From Liolophura sinensis (Eukaryota > Mollusca > Polyplacophora > Chitonida > Chitonidae), in contig NC_088295.1 in NCBI RefSeq assembly GCF_032854445.1, forward strand, positions 51,815,249-51,875,248: 60,000 nucleotides of DNA, read 5' to 3'. Made by a program: the position numbers and the translations under genes. Below are positions 26,469 to 38,807 of the stretch, in pieces. The notes under the pieces were generated by a model, which was given only the letters and a program-made list of their open reading frames with translations, was not told the origin of the DNA and made no database searches. The first letter of the stretch is position 1; every line of letters starts with the position of its first letter.

Positions 26469-26559
26469 CTGCATTAAAGACAAATTATCATTGTCTGCAT
26501 GACTTATGAAGTGTGAATATACATTGAGGGAGGTGAATGTCATCATGCTGACAAGTAAA

Positions 26560-27696
26560 CCTGTGAAAGATACAATGTAAATGAAACTGAATCTGCAAAT
26601 ATCAAAATCTCAACACCAACTGTGGCCTTAAGGGTGGATATATAAAAGACATTTTTACAGACTTTTTTGAGCAACAATTATACTGAAAAATTCAACGCTG
26701 AAAAAAAATTCAGAAAAAAAATGGCAATATAACATCTTAGTTAGCTGGTAATATGAATATTTAACCAATGCAGACAATGTTTGTCACGGAACTGGCAACA
26801 TTGTACTCGAGGATGATTATGTTTGCTTTTTTATATTTGTTCTCGAGCTCACATAACAGCGTGGATGGTTTGGTCACTGAGATATAAATACGTGAGCGTC
26901 TGGCTCTTTCATCAATAAATCTATCATTTTTAGAAGTGAAATATCTCTACCTGAATATAGCATAAAATAATTTATACATATAAGCTTTTTGTATGTAGGC
27001 CTAACCTACATGAGGCTTCATGTGTTAATGTGTGTTCGAATACTAATTAGCCTATTAATAAAAAATAATGAATTAAACGTTGTATGCTAACGATGTAGGC
27101 TATTAGAATATAATACTTATTATCTGTCATTTGATAAATTAGTCTTAAATTTTCCCATACAAAAAGTATTATGTGGACTTTTGTTACAGGCCAGCATTTA
27201 TCCCAAGGGCTGCGCAAAACAAATCACGCGCCATCACATTCGTCTAACGTGCTGCGCACAAAACAACTTATTAACAGTTATTCAAGTTATTTGGAACAAA
27301 CTAGCTGTTACACACGACAAATAGACTTTTGTGCAATTCAGAAGATTTACCATGCTCTTGATCTTTACAATCTGAAATCTGCCATAAACAACTCCTCTCG
27401 GTCTCCGGTAAAGTTAACTGACAGCATACTTGGTCGTCTTGGCAGCAAAAACAGTAGAGACTTCCTCAAGGGGAGGCCACTCAACATGCGCATTTTGCCT
27501 TTTCGAATATTGGGTAAACAAGAACACTTGAGGTTAATAACGATCCAATATAACAAAGCGGTCAAAACGTATTAACACCCAAAATTGCATTTCGACTTGT
27601 CACATACAACTGAAAACAAACTGCACCCCCTCCCCACACTGTTGCCACATTCTCAACATCACCATAACTCGTACATTTCGTTATGTTTGACGGCGC
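26560..27696. other. Upstream flank of the coiled-coil gene; presumed promoter and missing first exon
   Basis: The minus-strand gene must begin here or inside the neighbouring transposon. A possible minus-strand start at 27,701 (MAPSNITKCTSYG, then GT) leaves phase 1, which does not match the phase 0 of the exon at 26,468, so it would need a further exon. Open frames at 27,171-27,575 (plus) and 27,365-27,565 (minus) overlap each other and neither has a family match. Confidence 0.4.
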
Positions 27697-27704
27697 CATT
27701 TGAG
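27697..27704 (+). repeat. Left target-site duplication CATTTGAG
   Basis: The 8-bp word CATTTGAG recurs at 44,061-44,068, exactly outside the paired inverted ends of the large element. Eight base pairs fits what I recall for KDZ (Zisupton) and hAT elements. The match extends to a ninth base (G), which is then shared by chance or is part of the element. Confidence 0.75.
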
Positions 27705-27776
27705 GAGTAGCACTGGGCAGCCGCCATCCACGAGGAGAACGTCCACAAGGAGAACGGACATCCATGAGCAGAACGG
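27705..27776 (+). repeat. Left terminal inverted repeat with three subterminal motif copies
   Basis: Three tandem versions of the motif occur: CATCCACGAGGAGAACG at 27,725, TCCACAAGGAGAACGG at 27,742 and CATCCATGAGCAGAACGG at 27,759. The outermost bases pair with the right terminus in inverted orientation. The same core begins every unit of the nearby 53-bp array. Confidence 0.7.
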
Positions 27777-28000
27777 AACAAGTAACTTGTTCGTTTACGA
27801 ATAATTGGGCAAGGTACGAGACTATAGGCTTGTATATTTACATAGGCCTATAGCCGAGCAGATAAATTCTCAACACTTTAAACCCCTTATTATCCGAAAA
27901 CACAGACATTACTGTAACCCTGAAGACCTTCTCTAATGTGTCATTGTTAATTAGTAACCTAATAGTCCTCCATCACTAACTTGAAGAAAAAATATTAAAG

Positions 28001-30905
28001 ATCCACGAGGAGGACCTTGCCTAGTTCACCTCCCCATAGGTATAAAGTATAACATCCACGAGGAGGACGGTGGCTAATTTACCTTCCTACACTGGCATAA
28101 GATACAACATCGACGAGAAGGACAGTGGCTAATTTACCTTCCTCCAGGTAAAAGGTACAACATCCACGAGGAGAACGGTGGCTAATTTACCCTCATATAG
28201 GTATAAAGTACAACATCCACGAGGAGGACGGTGGCTAATTTACCTTCCTATAGCCATAAAGTACAACATCCACGAGGAGGACGGTGACCAGTTTACCTTC
28301 CTGCAGGTATCAGGTAGAACCTCCACGAGGAGGACGGTGGCTACTTTACCTTACTGCAGGTATCAGGTACAACATCCACGAGGAGGACGGTGGCTAACTT
28401 ACCTCCATGTAAGCATGAGGTACAACATCCACGAGGAGGACGGTGGCTAATTTACCCTCATATAGGTATAAAGTACAACATCCACGAGGAGGACGGTGGC
28501 TAATTTACCTTCCTATAGCCATAAAGTACAACATCCACGAGGAGGACGGTGGCTAATTTACCTTCCTGCAGGTATAAGGTACAACATCCATGAGCAGGAC
28601 GGTGACCAGTTTACCTTCCTGCAGGTATCAGGTACAACATCTACAAAGAACACGGAGGCTAATTTACCTTACTATAGGTATAAAGTACAACATCCATGAG
28701 GAGGACGGTGGCCAGTTTACCTTCCTGCAGGTATTAGGTACAACATTCACAAAGAGGACGATGGCTAATTTACCTTTCCTCAGGTGTAAAGTACAACATC
28801 CACGAAGGGAACGTTGGCTAGTTTACCTTTCTGGAGGTGTCAGGTATAACATCCACGAGGAGGGCTGTACCTAATTTACCTTCCTACTGGTATAAAGTAC
28901 AACATCCATGAGGAGGACGGTGGCTAACTTACCTCCATGTAGGCATGAGGTACAACATCCACGCGGAGGACGGTGGCTAATTTGCTTTCCCATAGGTATA
29001 AGGTACAACATCCACAAGGAGGACGGTGGCTAATTTACCTTCATATAGGTATAAAGTACAACATCCATAAGGAGGACGGTGACTAATTTACCTCCATGTA
29101 GGTATAAGGTAAAACATCCACGAGGAGGACGGAGGCTAACTTACCTCCATGTAAGCATGAGGTACAACATCCACGAGGAGGACGGTGGCTAATTTACCTT
29201 CCTATAGGTATAAAGTACAACATCCACGAGGAGGACGGTGGCTAATTTACCTTCCTTTAGCCATAAAGTACAACATCCACGAGGAGGACGGTGGCTAATT
29301 TACCTTCCTATAGCCATAAAGTACAACATCCACGAGGAGGACGGTGGCTAATTTACCTTCATGTAGGTATAAAATACAACATCCACGAGGAGGACGGTGG
29401 CTTATTTACCTTCCTACATGTATAAAATTCAACATCCACGAGGAGGACGGTGACCAGTTTACCTTCCTATAGGTATAGAGTACAACATCCACGAGGAGGA
29501 CGGTGACTAGTTTACCTTTCTATAGGTATAAACTTCAACATCCACGAGGAGGACGGTGACTAGTTTACCTTCCTACTGGTATAAAGTACAACATCCACGA
29601 GGAGGACGATGGCTAGTTTACCTTTCTGGAGGTGTCAGGTACAACATCCACGAGGAGGACGGTGCCTAATTTACCTTCCTACTGGTATAAAGTACAACAT
29701 CCATAAGGAGGACGGTGGCTAATTTACCTCCATGTAGGTATAAGGTACAACATCCACGAGGAGGACGGTGGCTAACTTACCTCCATGTAAGCATGAGGTA
29801 CAACATCCACGAGGAGGACGGTGGCTAATTTACCTTCATATAGGTATAAAGTACAAGGAGGAGGACGGTGGCTAATTTACCTTCCTATAGCCATAAAGTA
29901 CAACATCCTCGAGGAGGACGGTGGCTGATTTACCTTCCTATAGGTATAAAGTACAACATCCATGAGGAGGACGGTGACTAGTTTACCTTTCTATAGGTAT
30001 AAAGTTCAACATCCACGAGAAGGACGGTGACTACTTTACCTTTCTACTGGTATAAAGTACAACATCCACGAGGAGGACGGTGGCTGATTTACCTTCCTAT
30101 AGGTATAAAGTACAACATCCACGAGGAGGACGATGGCTAGTTTACCTCCATACTGGTATAAAGTACAACATCCACGAGGAGGACGGTGGCTAATTTACCT
30201 TCCTACATGTATAAAATTCAACATCCACGAGGAGGACGGTGACTAGTTTACCTTTCTATAGGTATAAACTTCAACATCCACGAGGAGGACGGTGACTAGT
30301 TTACCTTCCTACTGGTATAAAGTACAACATCCACGAGGAGGACGGTGGCTAGTTTACCTTTCTGGAGGTGTCAGGTACAACATCCACGAGGAGGACGGTG
30401 CCTAATTTACCTTCCTACTGGTATAAAGTACAACATCCATAAGGAGGACGGTGGCTAATTTACCTCCATGTAGGTATAAGGTACAACATCCACGAGGAGG
30501 ACGGTGGCTAACTTACCTCCATGTAAGCATGAGGTACAACATCCATGAGGAGGACGTTGGCTAATTTACATTCCTACTGGTATAAAGTACAACATCCATG
30601 AGGAAGACGGTGGTTAGTTGCTTTCCCATACGTATAAGGTACCACATCCACGAGGAGGACGGTGGAAAATTTATCTTCCTATAGTTATAAAGTACAACAT
30701 CCACGAGAAGGAGAGTGGCTAATTAACCTTTCTACATGTATAAAATTCAACATCCACAAGGAGGACGGTGACCAGTTTACCTTTCTATAGCTATAGAGTA
30801 CAACATCCATGAGAAGGACGGTGGCTGATTTACCTTCCTACTGGTATAAAGTTCAACCTTTATAGGTATAAAGTTTTCCATCCTTCAGGTATGCAGTACA
30901 ACATT
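28001..30905 (+). repeat. Left 53-bp minisatellite array, about 55 units
   Basis: The unit is ACATCCACGAGGAGGACGGT, then GGCTAATTTACCTTCC, a variable step such as TATAGG or TGCAGG, and TATAAAGTACA. The first part is nearly invariant and matches the transposon terminus; the last part varies. Higher-order copying is visible: a block of about 400 bp near 29,410-29,830 recurs about 736-790 bp further on (30,200-30,535). Reading frames through it shift every unit and are not genes. Confidence 0.95.
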
Positions 30906-30909
30906 GATG

Positions 30910-33156
30910 ATTACCAAATTAACTTCTAATAAAGATTTAACTGATTGATTGACACACACTTATGAGGACAATAGATAAGTTATATGTCGTTTTTGTACAG
31001 CTAAAATCTATATGCGGAGGACTGTTGCCTTGTTTATTTCTGAGAAATATGTATAACATATAATGTATAAGTATGTATGTAAGGTGATGGATACCAGGGT
31101 TTGTTACATGTTTAGGAAACTTTTTTAAAACTAAGTGTTAGCCCGATTTGAATGGAAGCCCTATAAGTTATATAATAGCTCTTCGCCAGCCTGATGACAC
31201 TTGTGTGGTAATTAACCATAGGTTGTTTATTGTTACTTAGAAATGTTATATGTTTTATGTACATGATTATTATTATTGCTTTATTCTGTGTACAGTAAAC
31301 TTCTGACGCTTAATGTTGTAATCCCTTTTGATCTCTGCCTGTGCATAGCTGTTCACAGCGCTCTTGTTGTCAATTAACGTTCAATGGCCATTTAATTAGT
31401 ATGTAAAAACTTGCAGAGATATAAAGCCTGGCGAATTGTTACGCTCAGTTCCTTGATAAGGACAAACAAGGTCTTTGCTGCTGTTGTATAGCCTTATTTA
31501 TAACCCCAAAAATACACATATGTAGCTTGAGAAAATAATTTGTAAAGTGCGAAAAACATTGAATATTTAAGACAGCTTATTTTGCCAAAGATATCAAGTA
31601 AGTTTTTCAGAGTTTACTTCTTAACACACCCCACACATTATTTCCTCTTATGGCAGAGAAAGGTTCAAGCGTCTAAATTCTGTGTGTCTGACCTCTGACT
31701 TTCATGCATGACCCAGTTTATTTTGTTATACCGCAGAAGCTTACATCCACATATATCAGATTTCACTGGTGGACAAGTGATCGCCCGCTTTATTACTCCG
31801 GAATTCTCTAAGTGAAAACATTTAACTTGAAACTAAATTTGGCGTCTCCATGCTATAGGGTTTTCATATGTCGCGCTACCATAAAGTTACTTGCTTTATT
31901 TATGTATTTATTTATTTGATTACTGTTTAACGCCATATTCTCTTTAGGACACATGGTCTGTTTATTCACAACCTAATGTATATAACATCCTAGCCCAGCA
32001 AACCACGGTGGAATTTTTAGAAAGACAATACAGTCCTCAGACTTAAAAAGGAATTCAGACTTATCTCCTTGTCAAGGAAATCTGTCAGCTATATCTTTCT
32101 CATACCCAGAATTGTTTTCTTTGACCTAAGCAAGATGCATTTATTACTACTATTATTAAGTTTTAGAAAATAAAATGATCAGAATCATAAAAAATCCACA
32201 CATCACAAAATATTTCTTAACAAATGTGTACAGGCCAAAGAATGCAACAATACAGGTGTATGTAAATATACCGTCAATGTAATTATTTAACTCAATTCGC
32301 ATTAAAATTTGCCTTTCCCTGGACGACAACCAAGCAGCTGAAGATCCATGTATAATACAATATGAATTGGGGTCGGGCTTTTTGAAGAGCGCTTTGATTT
32401 TATTCATACAATGAATGAAATCCTCATGAAATGGCTGAAAAGGAAGTATGTCAAGCAAATACCATTTCATTTGTACTACTTAGCACATTGTGCCTACTAT
32501 AGTGCTTGAAAGTCATATCTGCAGTGTCGTGATAACTTTTGTTATGGTTGAAGAATTTAAAATGTACTTCGGACCAATATCTTCATCTTAGAAATTAAGT
32601 AGGACTATTTTATATTGTTCATATGGACATGTTGTCTCACATGAATCATCTTGATGTCTCCTTATCCCAATTTACTTGGAATTCGACGGTGGAGAGTTAT
32701 TTCCAGAAAAATTAACGAGTTCTATCATGTACGAGTTTGTTTATGTTTTTCGGACGCCAGAGCAATACAATATTTGGAAAAACTCGATGTTGATAGAGGT
32801 ATAAATGATTTTCTAATTCGATTATAGGATAAAACATTTCCAGTTAAAGTTAAAAGCGTGGAGTTTCTAAGAACATTCAGTGTATAGGCCTGCTCTTTCT
32901 ACACTTTTATACCTCCGTGCATCACTTGGCACAATGTCTAAACAAAACAAATTTATGGGTAACTTTCGTGTGTCTAGACCGTGGAAAGCTGAGGTGGCGG
33001 TGTGTTTGTAAACACAGTTTCCCATCGCATGTCTGCTGAAGTAATACTATCTCAGGGTGACTTGTTAGCTTTGCAGTTTGGCTAATGTAGTACATAGTTT
33101 TTATAAAAGCTTTCCACTTTTCCGACGAGTTTATTTCTGGACGCTGCAATGTAACA
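30910..33156. other. Transposon interior upstream of the transposase gene, no clear gene
   Basis: This probably contains the promoter and 5' UTR of the downstream gene. A minus-strand open frame of 104 codons at 32,156-32,470 includes a hydrophobic stretch (CIVAFFGLYTFV and FFMILIILF), but it is AT-rich, has no recognised relative and no regulatory context. I leave it unassigned. Confidence 0.4.
31893..31950 (-). mobile_element. Degenerate SINE family 1 tail inside the transposon
   Basis: TTTATTTATGTATTTATTTA, then TTTGATTACTGTTTAACGCCATATTCTC matches the SINE tail on the minus strand. It is a worn fragment, so this part of the transposon is not very young. Confidence 0.6.
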
Positions 33157-33365
33157 ATGACAGCACACCAACCTGTCGTGATTCAATCTGTGGATGAATT
33201 GTTAAGTTGTGTAAAAAGTTGCAAGGATTGTTGCAAAGGAGACTATATTTCATTCCATTGTCCGTTATGTCCACCGTCAAAGTTCAAGCCAACAAGGAAG
33301 AAGAAAGTAGAGAACCATTTGAGAGCTGTACAGTGGAAAGCACGCGTTGAGGGACAAAACGATAC
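33157..33365 (+). CDS. Exon 1: start codon and first zinc-binding cluster
   Basis: Starts at ATG 33,157. It encodes CVKSCKDCCKGDY, then HCPLCPPSKFKPTRKKKVENH, a CxxC...HL/H pattern as in zinc fingers, followed by a basic stretch. The donor GT at 33,366 leaves two bases that join exon 2 at 34,570 in frame (QNDT, then VVLCHL). If splicing fails, a stop follows three bases on. Confidence 0.65.
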
Positions 33366-34569
33366 GTAAAATTAAGCATCAATACGTTTTCATCTAAAAT
33401 ACTGTGTACATATATAGTTATCGTCTGCGGCTTTATATGATAGGCGAGCTTTTTGATTAACTTTTCATGTTAAAAAAATAGATACATTCCCTGTCAATGA
33501 GATGATATGTTCTTAAATTATTTTTCTACATCTTTTTTCGAAATGTATACTCCTAGTTGTCATCCAGACGTAAATGCAGATTTATCGGCTCTGTAGGTGA
33601 CGCCAATTTAAAATATTTTTCCAGTGATGAGGCAGAGTAAAATAGGTATCAAAGCAAATCTAAACTTACAGATCTTATTTTCGTGATTGCCCCCGGCGAT
33701 GGATGTAAAACAAAAAGATGCCATCAACTTCCGGTCGGACAAATGCAAGTGTCTAATTTGCAAGGGAAAAAATAACTAACACAAATAGATCAGATCATCT
33801 ATACCTGCAATTGAACTTCTACTCAATGGCTTCATGTAAATAGTAGTTGTGTAGTGTTTGTGTACATATTCTCTCTATTAGACCAACAGATTAGTCATTT
33901 GGCGTGTATGTTTTAATACCACACAATGTAAAGAACGCTCCCGCTGCGCTAACCGTAACTTGAAAGCCAACAGATGTTTTTCTTACATAATGCATGAATG
34001 GTGGCAAAAATTTTTATGCCAATCACTGGAAAACTATTCATCTGAAATAATTTGATACGAGAGAAGAGCACAATTTGTCCTGCTGACCAACTTTCAACAT
34101 TGCACCATTACTGCTTTTCGCATCGTGTCTCAAAAATCAGAATAAAGTGTGCCTAAAAGCGAAAACTTCTTTAGAACCAAAACAAAGCCACATTCGTGGT
34201 TAGCTCTTTATGCCTAATGCATGAACAGTAGGTAAATTGTGGCCAAACTTTTGAAGCTAGAACAAAGCTAGAACAAAAGCAAAGCCAGATTCATAATCTA
34301 TTTGTCAAATTACACTGTATATATTCACACAAAAAATCGGATCAGCTCTGCACGGGTTTAATCTTCTTTCCAAAGGCTTCACTGCGCGAGCAATCTAATT
34401 AGGCTTTAAGTCTGCGCTATATATTACAGTCCATGCACATAAGTCCATAAAACTGACCGCCATCACATGGGCTGTAAATTGAGCTGTTTTTGAGGCGTAA
34501 AAGACCATTGAAATAAATAACTAAATTATCACAATGTTCAAAAGACGTGTTTATTTTTGTAGGTAAAAG

Positions 34570-35878
34570 TGTCGTTCTTTGCCATCTAACTGAACACAGT
34601 TCTTCACGGCATTTCCACTGCACGTCATGTTCAAGGATAATTATTCGCAAAGAGAACTTCAAGCACCACGTTCAAACATGTGTTAATAGTCTTAACACGC
34701 CTGTTGCATCCAAATTAATCCCCTCTACCCGCACAGCGAAAAATTCTTATTCGTCGCGTGCAAAACACAGATCAGAAAACCATCAGAATAACGCAGTAGA
34801 GGCACAGGAAAGTGACGCGGTGACAAGCGACAAAGACCATTGCTATGCCACCCAGAGTATTAATCTGAAGACGACTTGTTCTAGATCATTGGATTCCCAG
34901 ATTTCAACAAAGACGTCATCCCTTCGAGCAAGTTGTACACTATGTGGTAAAATTATAACAGTGAAATGGATGAAATCGCACTTGAAATCTCACCAGTCTC
35001 TACAGCATGATGTTAATGTCCACAATCATCACCATACTGTTGTAATCGATCCAGCCAAAGGAGTGTATTGTTCGTCCAAATCAAGAAGTGGTCCTCAGAT
35101 CCCGATACATCTGCAGAAAAATACGCTCACAAATGCTCCGATCAGCATTTGTGAAAACAACTCATGTATTGAGTTGAAATCGGCGGCAAGAAGAGGTGGG
35201 AATAGTTCCTTTGAGTGTGATCACGTTCGTTCCGTTCCTTATGCCATTCCTGGAAAAGAAACGATTCTTAGACAAGACACGCTTGAATGCATGCGGAGTG
35301 AAAATTTCATCACCGAAAGTAGATACAATGAACTAAAGCAGTGCCAAGAAACAGCTGAAAGATCAGGATCATCTGATCTTTCAGCTGTTTCTTGGCACTG
35401 GAATGAAAGATCATTCCACCCCATCAGTCGACCTATTATCCTAGACGTATTCATCTGTCTGTGTACACGGGGAAAAAAGGTTCTGGTGCAAACTACAACG
35501 GACTATAGTAACGTACGATAAACAAAGAAACACCACAATATGCAGGTGCACAAAAAGCATTCACACATGCCTCCATAAACTCATCTGCAAATGGTATTTA
35601 AAACAAGAGCTACCAACAAGAATCTTACACCGAATAGGTAAACGGGAGCCAAAGGCAAGTTCCACTGAGAAATAATAGCCAACATTTCCGATCATTACCA
35701 AGGAGTATACCAACGGATATCCCTCTGGAAGTCAGGCAAATTATCAGAAATCACAAAAGAGACGGTATCCTCGAAATCACTCCAAGAGAAACATCATGTG
35801 TTCAATGCCAAGGACCACTCGATGTTCGTCTTGTTTCCAACAAGTCGAAAATAATACATTTACAACTAGTGGTAAAAG
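34570..35878 (+). CDS. Exon 2: zinc-finger and CxC clusters, with three frame changes
   Basis: It encodes FHCTSCSRIIIRKENFKHHV and CTLCGKIITVKWMKSHLKSH (two C2H2/C2HC-like fingers), then a linker resembling the family block PIHLQKN...CEHVRS. After the hairpin at 35,339 the family-like sequence moves to another frame (RRIHLSVYTGKKGSG), then to a third (TIVTYDKQRNTTICRCTKS...CLHKLICKWYL), then back for SIPTDIPLEV...ETSCVQCQGPL. The donor follows at 35,879. Continuous family similarity across three frames indicates small insertions or deletions in one long exon. Confidence 0.65.
35339..35400. repeat. Perfect 28-bp inverted repeat (6-base loop) inside transposase exon 2
   Basis: Arms 35,339-35,366 and 35,373-35,400 are exact reverse complements around GATCAT. 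The arms begin CAGTGCCAAGAAACAGCTGA. Both arms stay in the open frame (ELKQCQETAERS and SDLSAVSWHW). It could arise by template switching during DNA synthesis or be an assembly fold-back. Confidence 0.9.
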
Positions 35879-36461
35879 GTAAGGTCTCCAACTATCAAGA
35901 ACTTTAGGTCACTGTGCTCAGAACAACTGAAGGAATGAATGGTTATGGACATGATATATCGACAATATTCTTGTCATACGGTATCCTGGCACAAGCTAGG
36001 TCCATATTCAGGACACCAAGGAGAACTGAACAATGAAAAAACCAGCTTGGCTTAATATTAAACATGACATTGTAATATATTCACTGTTAAATAATCATAT
36101 TAAGCCTTTATGTCTGATCCTATATATCATACGCTCACGGCATCGCGAGCAAAGCTGTCCGATAATTGAAAAGATTATGTGGATATTTCGTCAAATATAC
36201 ATCAACGGTGGAAATGTTCTCATAAAAAAACACAAAAGCTTTTGGAGAGAGTGATATACGTAAATATGATGTAGTGTATTAATGATTCAGCATGGAATGG
36301 TTTAGCATGGCAGTTCTCATAGTTCCTTGATTTTCTATTTGGTTACATTTATCTGAAATTAGACCATGTCTGGATATCCTAATGGTTCGCCGTTATATAA
36401 TTAATAATAGTTAATATAATTAAGTATAAAATTTTAGAATTATCAAACGCCTTCTCTGTCA

Positions 36462-36980
36462 GATATAACCGTATACAACAAGGTATGCAAACCATGCCAA
36501 CTGTTGTATCAATATAAAGAATGGAACGAGAGCATTCATAACTTCAATGATGTCATTTTCCTTGGGCTTGATGTATGTCTTTTCATCAGAGCTGGACTAC
36601 AGGTACTCTGAAGTATTTTATGTTTATTAATGATAAAATGTCAGATTTACTCTATTTTATTTATTTACTCTATTGAGCATGCAGCATGTAGATTTATACA
36701 GAAAATTTAACATCAACAAACCTTCCAGTTTAATGTTATCTCAAGTCAGGATATACTTACTAAAACTTCAGTTATCAATATTGAAGATAAAATTTTGACG
36801 TTTAATTGTTTTCAGAACCACGTTGCAATAGGGCGGTCTGTTGCCATGCTTCAAGAAATGATCGGAGAGAATGTTGATACCTACACTTTACATCAAGCAT
36901 ACCTACATTTCGAGGCATGTACTGACCACGATTACAGTTTCCATTGTGTCCTTTGTGGACATATGTATATGACAAGACAT
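36462..36980 (+). CDS. Exons 3 and 4: Cys-rich middle of the transposase
   Basis: Exon 36,462-36,602 encodes VYNKVCKPCQLLYQYKEWNE and SIHNFNDVIFLGLDVCLFIR, with phase matching the preceding donor. Exon 36,816-36,980 encodes NHVAIGRSVAMLQEMIG and DYSFHCVLCGHMYM. These correspond to the block with two CxxC pairs between the cysteine cluster and the SAP-like part in relatives I remember. Both have good splice sites. Where exon 4 continues is unclear: a stop lies 12 bases after the presumed donor, and the next exon is out of phase, so one small exon may be missing or broken. Confidence 0.6.
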
Positions 36981-37617
36981 GTAATTGGATGATATACATT
37001 TCTGAATATTCTGAATCAGAAGATTAGATTTAATGACATGTATAAACGTGGTTGAAAAGCGGTCTAGATATCCAGCAATATTAACATTAACACCCCAACA
37101 GCAAAACCATAAATACATATTCGATTACCTACCCATACATGTCAACTTTCATGCCAAAGGCATAAAATTGAAAGTGTACTATTCTCAGGGAGCAGTTATT
37201 GCATTTTGTACATTTTGGCGCAATTTCTGTGGCTCTTTTACTGTTATCTGCATCCTTGTTTTTTATTCCGAGATATGTTCAAAAGAATTTTTGATTTCTG
37301 GAAAGGATTTTCAGATATGTGAAATACATGATCTATATATTAACACAAGACTGCTATTTAAGAAATCTAGAAATGAATTGTAGATATCTGAAAATTAATT
37401 CAAGATATCTGAATTACGCCGAAATGGCTTGCCATAAGTAAGGGCAGATACTTTACACGTCATGAAGGTGGAGGTAGATGAATATATGTACCAACACGCA
37501 AATGAAGTACAAGTTATTCAATGATATACACCTGTTATGGGGAAAGTTTTGTGGTCACATGAAAATGCTACACACTCAACTATAAGTCAATAACGACGTC
37601 ACTTTGTTATCTTTCAG

Positions 37618-38373
37618 TGTCTGATTTGTCCATTCCGTCTGGCGAAGTTTCTGACACGGTTGATGCTAAGGCTTTCTGGTCTGCAGTTGAGAACAAAGTA
37701 AGAAACCCTGGCACTCGACCGGGTAAGATATCAATATGCTAAAAGTAGTCAAATTTTAATTATTGTTTTGGCAATTGACTACAAAATTTACTGCACAACT
37801 AGTGAAGCTCTACGTCTAAATTTAAAGACCTTTCACGATACAATCTTCCAGTCCGAAAATGTAGGACAGTGTGTATTTTCAACTGAAAGCAATGATTGAT
37901 CTCGACCCGGTCCCACAAAGCAATCGTAGGCGAAGGTTATTGTAACTAACATGGCAGCCCATCTCTTTTACATGGGTTGTCATGGTAGTTATAATCAGCT
38001 TAGAATAAGGCTGCTTTGTGGAACAGGGCCGAAAGCAAACGTAGGCTAAGCTGATTGTAACTACCATAGCTACCTATCTCTTTAACATGAGTTGTCATGG
38101 TAGTTACAATCAACCTAGTTTACGACTGCTTTGTGGAACAGGGGCCAGGTGATTAGCAAATGAGGTTAACTACTAACAGCTTTAGAACAAAATACCATAA
38201 CTCCGTCCTACGAGTTTTGGAGTCCTTGGATTGGCGAAAACTCTCGCAGTGGTGACTTGATTTACAACACGGAAATAAAGAAATGTTCTCAAAGTATAAA
38301 CAAGGATAATGTAGACCCCGTGTCCGAACCGATGCCAGAAGAAACCATCATGAACATGTTAAAGGATGAAAAG
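37618..38373 (+). CDS. Exons 5 and 6 of the transposase
   Basis: Exon 37,618-37,722 encodes SDLSIPSGEVSDTVDAKAFW and a short charged segment. Exon 38,186-38,373 encodes TITPSYEFWSPWIGENSRSG and a linker ending MNMLKDEK. The join is phase 1 to 1 with GT-AG signals. The FW..W.G motif is a landmark shared with HMGXB3-like relatives as I remember them. Confidence 0.6.
37904..38150. mobile_element. Palindromic MITE nested in a transposase intron
   Basis: The left end has TCCCACAAAGCAATCGTAGG (37,911 on) and the right end has its inverse (CGACTGCTTTGTGGAACAGG). Inside are two further related copies, so the element contains direct and inverted copies of GTAACTACCATGGCA-like and CTGCTTTGTGGAACAGGG-like pieces. 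It is non-coding and sits between exons 37,722 and 38,186. Confidence 0.65.
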
Positions 38374-38666
38374 GTATTTCCAGTGTAGGATGTAATAACA
38401 ATTTACTGTATGCACTCAAGTGAAAAGAGAACGTTTAAGAGTTAAGGGTATTTGCACTTACTTCAAAGTGCATGTACTTATCTGGGGATATTTTATCCTA
38501 TATTCTCTCAACGTTTATCTGTATAATGCAAATGCCTTTTTTCTCTGACATTAATTTTCGGTGATTTGCTTCGAAAACAAATTCGCTGGATTTAAATTTC
38601 GCGGATATATAGGGTGGAATAGTTTGAACACAGCTCAAACCAAAAAATTCTCATATCTTTTGACAG

Positions 38667-38807
38667 GTGTCGACAATCCGAAAAATGTGTCGTGAAGTGG
38701 GTGTTAAAGCAGAAGGGTCCTCTGTTGATATGATCAGGAGGTTGAGAGACATGTCGATTTCACGTGGGGAATTCGACAAGGCTTAGAGAAATTATTTGGA
38801 TGCTCTG
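38667..38807 (+). CDS. Exon 7: SAP-like motif, with in-frame TAG
   Basis: It encodes VSTIRKMCREVGVKAEGSSV and DMIRRLRDM, a helix-turn-helix pattern like SAP DNA-binding motifs. TAG at 38,784-38,786 ends the frame. Reading one base earlier gives LEKLFGCSG, which joins the next exon (GWAVGCCHHG) in phase. The stop is therefore the result of a one-base change. Confidence 0.6.

Noticed and set aside
27171-27575. 134-codon plus-strand frame and overlapping 66-codon minus frame
   Set aside because: They overlap on opposite strands and neither has a recognised domain or supporting splice pattern. The minus frame does not phase into the coiled-coil gene.
28178-28874. Open frames of 60-94 codons inside the left array
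   Set aside because: The 53-bp period shifts frame each unit, and the same DNA is read in several frames.
32156-32470. 104-codon minus-strand frame with a hydrophobic stretch
   Set aside because: AT-rich, no relatives recognised, and no second exon or signals. It is kept only as an unassigned note.
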